Below, piece by piece: positions 13,071 through 15,345 of a stretch of DNA of 15,345 nt. This stretch comes from CAYGZC01 sp964354225 (GTDB lineage: Bacteria; Bacteroidota; Ignavibacteria; UBA10030; SZUA-254). Made by a program: the position numbers and the translations under genes. Numbering within the stretch: position 1 is the stretch's first letter; every line of letters begins with the position of its first letter. Location: positions 1 through 15,345 of the forward strand of contig CAYGZC010000067.1 of assembly GCA_964354225.1 (NCBI GenBank), in the 5' to 3' direction. The notes under the pieces were generated by a model that searched no databases, was not told the DNA's origin, and saw only the letters and a program-made list of their open reading frames with translations.

Positions 13071-14270
13071 TTATCGTTGAGAAAGTCCACGTGGCCGCAG
13101 CCATTGTTCCGGGTCAAGTTTTTCGCGCTCTTTATATATTTCAAAATGGAGAACGGAACCGGTGAGCGATTCCCCGCTTTTCCCTAAGGCGTCGCCTTCG
13201 CGAACCCTATCGCCCTCATCCACAGAAATCTCCGAGAGATGTGCATATACAGTCCGGAATCCATCACTATGATTTAGGATTACCAGATTACCAAACGACG
13301 GCAGCCAGAAGATTTTAGAAACTTCTCCATCGGCAATTGCATCAACATTCGTGCCCGCAGGCACCGCTATATCGATACCGGTATTTTGCGTGATAGTATG
13401 CAGTGTTGGATGCTGCTGATTTCCAAACCGCGCCGTTAATCTCCCCTGCGCTACGGGCCAGCGCAACCGCCCGCGTTTTGCCTGGAATTCGCCGCCTACA
13501 ACCGATTCGCGCGATATATCTTTCCGTACATTCTTCGCTCTTTCTTCATCAATCAATTTTGCAATGATCTGCTCAAGCTCCTGAACATCATACTTTTTTC
13601 TGTCAAGCTCGCGTTTGAAGTTCTTCTTATCCCGCCGAATCTCTGTGAGAAGTTGTTTTCTTTTCTTCATCTTGGTGGCAAGTTTTTTCTCTTCTTTCTG
13701 TTTTTCCGAGATAAGGTCTTGTTGTTCCGAAAGTTGCTTCTGAAGGATAAGATTTTGTTCCTCAAATTCTTTACGGTTGCTGTCGATCCTATCTAAATCC
13801 TTTTTCCTTTGGTTGGAAAATCGCTTCAAATATTCCGACCTAATCAGAATTTGATTGAAAGATCTGGAGGATAGCAATAACTCAAGATCGTACGTTCTGC
13901 CATATTTATAGACTGTCGAGACGTAGTTAGCGTAATTCCGTTTTAAGAATGATAACTTACCGGTTAGATCACTGATTGATTGTCTGGTTTGATTGATATC
14001 GCGCTGAAGGGATAATTCCTGGTCGTGCAGCTTAGTGATCAACTTTCGGAGAAGTGCTGCTTGCCTATCATAATTACCCAACAAATCAAGTGTAGATTTT
14101 TCTTTCTTCTCTTTATCTGTTATTTGCTTTTCATACTTATCGATATCTTTTCTCAGCTTCTCCAGCTGCGACTGCTTCTTTTTAATATCGTCATCGCCCG
14201 GCTTAGCAAGTGTACCGCCACTAAAATAAACAAGCAGAGCGATTATTATTAAAGCCCGAAAGGTGTTCAT
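13071..14270 (-). CDS. EnvC-like murein hydrolase activator (coiled coil + degenerate LytM/M23 domain)
   Basis: This 399-residue protein has a signal peptide at residues 1-22 (cleavage near T-L-A-K), a very charged coiled coil at about 25-250 and a LytM/peptidase M23 domain at about 268-395. The overall plan is that of EnvC, which does not cut peptidoglycan itself but activates N-acetylmuramoyl-L-alanine amidases during cell separation. The zinc site is damaged. The first ligand of the H-x3-D motif is Asn (N-T-G-I-D, residues 296-300), and the first His of the H-x-H motif is Val (V-L-H-F-E, residues 373-377). The Asp, the Y-A-H-L histidine (344) and the last His remain. This supports a regulatory rather than a catalytic role. 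The start overlaps the DUF4292 stop by 4 nt. The TAA is followed after 9 nt by the CHASE2/sigma54 regulator, so all four genes appear to be co-transcribed. Confidence 0.88.
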   Translation of the reverse strand: MNTFRALIIIALLVYFSGGTLAKPGDDDIKKKQSQLEKLRKDIDKYEKQITDKEKKEKSTLDLLGNYDRQAALLRKLITKLHDQELSLQRDINQTRQSISDLTGKLSFLKRNYANYVSTVYKYGRTYDLELLLSSRSFNQILIRSEYLKRFSNQRKKDLDRIDSNRKEFEEQNLILQKQLSEQQDLISEKQKEEKKLATKMKKRKQLLTEIRRDKKNFKRELDRKKYDVQELEQIIAKLIDEERAKNVRKDISRESVVGGEFQAKRGRLRWPVAQGRLTARFGNQQHPTLHTITQNTGIDIAVPAGTNVDAIADGEVSKIFWLPSFGNLVILNHSDGFRTVYAHLSEISVDEGDRVREGDALGKSGESLTGSVLHFEIYKEREKLDPEQWLRPRGLSQR

Positions 14271-15037
14271 CGTCGATCAATTATCTCCGCTTGTTTTGGA
14301 ACGTTGAACGAACATGTAACATTCTCGTTGAACAGCAAATCATCATATGCGACTGTAATACTGCGTTGCTCTTTCTGAAAAATGACCCTGAGAAATTTCG
14401 GTGAGGGTATATCTTCAAAATCTTCAACCTCGGATGCATGAGCAGTAAGAACTGTCTCGCCGTTTTCATCGGTGATCCTGTAATCCGTTACAATAAATGC
14501 ATCCCCATCAATCCGGTATTCTTTTTTCACTTCCCAAAAGTGGTAACGGATAACATACAAGTTATTCTCAACATTGAATCCATCAAGCGTATCCTGACTA
14601 TCTTCTTTTTGAATTTCGCCTGTAAATGCATTAAGTATCTGATCAAATTGCATTTTCAATCTGAGGAGAGAGTTCAGTGTGTTGCCATCGGGCTTACCAA
14701 CAACCGCAGTATTTTCCATCCAATTATAAAAGAGGAATTGTTCTCTTGAAAGCATCAGTGTACCGACACGAATTCCAAACGGACCGTGAAGTTCCATCCG
14801 GAGTGAATCCGGTTTCTTCAGATCGACAGAGAATGATCCGCTGTTTGATTTCTCCGAACTTTCTACGGTGATGGTTCCTTTCCCCTTCAATGTTTTTATC
14901 TTATCATTGCGTTCTTGAACTTTTTTCAACACCTCGTTCAACGAGAGGGTCCGATCATATGTGATTTTTCGTGTCGGTGCACAGCTAACAAACCCGGCAG
15001 CAAGAAAAACGATAAGCATTCCACTCCATACTTTCAC
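14267..15037 (-). CDS. DUF4292 / LolB-like outer-membrane lipoprotein
   Basis: This 256-residue protein starts with GTG inside the stop codon of the upstream TPR gene. That start gives a proper positively charged signal peptide (M-K-V-W), whereas the next ATG (residue 7) would remove the charge. A lipobox-like G-F-V-S-C puts the lipidated Cys at residue 19. The body is mostly beta strand, with the phrases L-K-G-K-G-x-I-x-V, F-S-V-D-L-K-K-P-D-S-L-R-M-E and G-P-F-G-I-R-V-G-T-L that mark the DUF4292 family, which is structurally related to LolA/LolB. Proteins of this fold bind lipid or acyl chains, and a role in lipoprotein placement or outer-membrane maintenance is likely but inferred. In Bacteroidota, DUF4292 genes commonly lie between a TPR gene and an EnvC/M23 gene, exactly as here. 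It overlaps the next gene by 4 nt (ATGA). Confidence 0.85.
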   Translation of the reverse strand: MKVWSGMLIVFLAAGFVSCAPTRKITYDRTLSLNEVLKKVQERNDKIKTLKGKGTITVESSEKSNSGSFSVDLKKPDSLRMELHGPFGIRVGTLMLSREQFLFYNWMENTAVVGKPDGNTLNSLLRLKMQFDQILNAFTGEIQKEDSQDTLDGFNVENNLYVIRYHFWEVKKEYRIDGDAFIVTDYRITDENGETVLTAHASEVEDFEDIPSPKFLRVIFQKEQRSITVAYDDLLFNENVTCSFNVPKQAEIIDRR

Positions 15038-15345
15038 AAGTTGCCTTTCCCAATTTTTTCTTTTAATGATTTATTGTTCGGATCAAGTTCTAATGCCTTT
15101 TGCCAAAATCTTATTGCCTTCTCTTTATTGGAAAGCTTGAAGTAAATATCACCTAAATGCTCGTGTATAACAGGACTGGTGGATCCAAGCTCGATGGCTT
15201 TGCGAACCCAAAGCTCTGCTTCTTGATACTCACCAAGTTGATAGTAAATCCAACCGTAAGTATCAAGATAAGATTGATTGTTAGATTGCTGGGCAAGCGC
15301 TTCCTTTGACATTTTCAGTGCGCGCTGAAGCTGAATTCCACGAGT
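15034..15345 (-). CDS. TPR repeat protein, C-terminal part (gene enters from the right edge)
   Basis: The reading frame is open to the window edge, so only the last 103 residues are visible; the Met at 15312 is internal, because the codons before it (T-R-G-I-Q-L-Q-R-A-L-K) continue the helical pattern. At least two tetratricopeptide repeats can be seen: one around the motif S-Y-L-D-T-Y-G-W-I-Y-Y-Q-L-G-E-Y-x-E-A, the next around H-L-G-D-I-Y-F-K-L-x-N-K-x-K-A-I-x-F-W-x-K-A-L-E-L-D-P-N-N. The D-T-x-G-W and H-L-G-D phrases are typical of the C-terminal end of long envelope-associated TPR proteins in Bacteroidota and Proteobacteria. It probably acts as a protein-protein scaffold; whether it has a signal peptide cannot be seen. 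Its TGA stop overlaps the GTG start of the next gene by 4 nt (GTGA), so the two are translationally coupled. Confidence 0.85.
   Translation of the reverse strand, partial: TRGIQLQRALKMSKEALAQQSNNQSYLDTYGWIYYQLGEYQEAELWVRKAIELGSTSPVIHEHLGDIYFKLSNKEKAIRFWQKALELDPNNKSLKEKIGKGNL

Noticed and set aside
13071..14270. Active peptidoglycan endopeptidase
   Set aside because: Two of the zinc-binding His residues are replaced (Asn296, Val373), so an activator role fits better.

Overview
The window looks like a chromosomal segment from a low-to-moderate GC member of the Bacteroidota/Chlorobiota side of the FCB group, most like Ignavibacteria. This rests on three things in the sequence: a type IX secretion (T9SS) C-terminal sorting domain with the N-Y-P-N-P-F-N-P signature, a PorV-type outer-membrane barrel, and many secreted choice-of-anchor / beta-helix / carboxypeptidase-regulatory-like proteins. 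No rRNA, tRNA, CRISPR array or transposase gene was seen. All ten supported genes lie on the minus strand, so transcription runs from high to low coordinates.

Region A (15345 to 10434) is a tight operon. It holds the 3' end of a TPR protein, a DUF4292/LolB-like lipoprotein (4-nt overlap), an EnvC-type coiled-coil + degenerate LytM (M23) protein (4-nt overlap), and, after about 9 nt, an 875-aa membrane regulator. That regulator joins an extracytoplasmic CHASE2 sensor, three further membrane helices and a coiled coil to a complete sigma54-activating AAA+ domain and an unusual C-terminal DNA-binding region.

Region B (10433 to 10180) is a regulatory intergenic region. It holds two near-identical 12-bp direct repeats exactly 21 bp apart, a near-consensus sigma54-type promoter about 50-80 bp downstream of them, and then an 11-bp helix in the predicted 5' leader. 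This is the layout expected for an enhancer-binding protein's control region, and it sits next to such a protein's gene.

Region C (10179 to 462) is an envelope/secretion cluster. It holds two lipoproteins of unknown function separated by a hairpin terminator, a fusion of a PorV-like beta-barrel with a transglutaminase-like domain, a FecR-domain protein, a multidomain T9SS cargo protein (FN3, four carboxypeptidase-regulatory-like domains, sorting domain), and a 955-aa beta-helix surface protein. The inferred model is that the CHASE2/sigma54 protein senses an envelope signal and controls this outer-surface set, with PorV-like barrel, transglutaminase and secreted cargo acting together. The sequence makes this plausible but does not prove it.

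Region D (461 to 1) is non-coding. A GC-rich, densely palindromic segment (about 198-461) abuts the stop codon of the last gene and lies just before a likely operon terminator at 135-154. It looks like an uncharacterised structured repeat (REP/MITE-like), and the protein ends without the sorting domain its architecture would lead one to expect.
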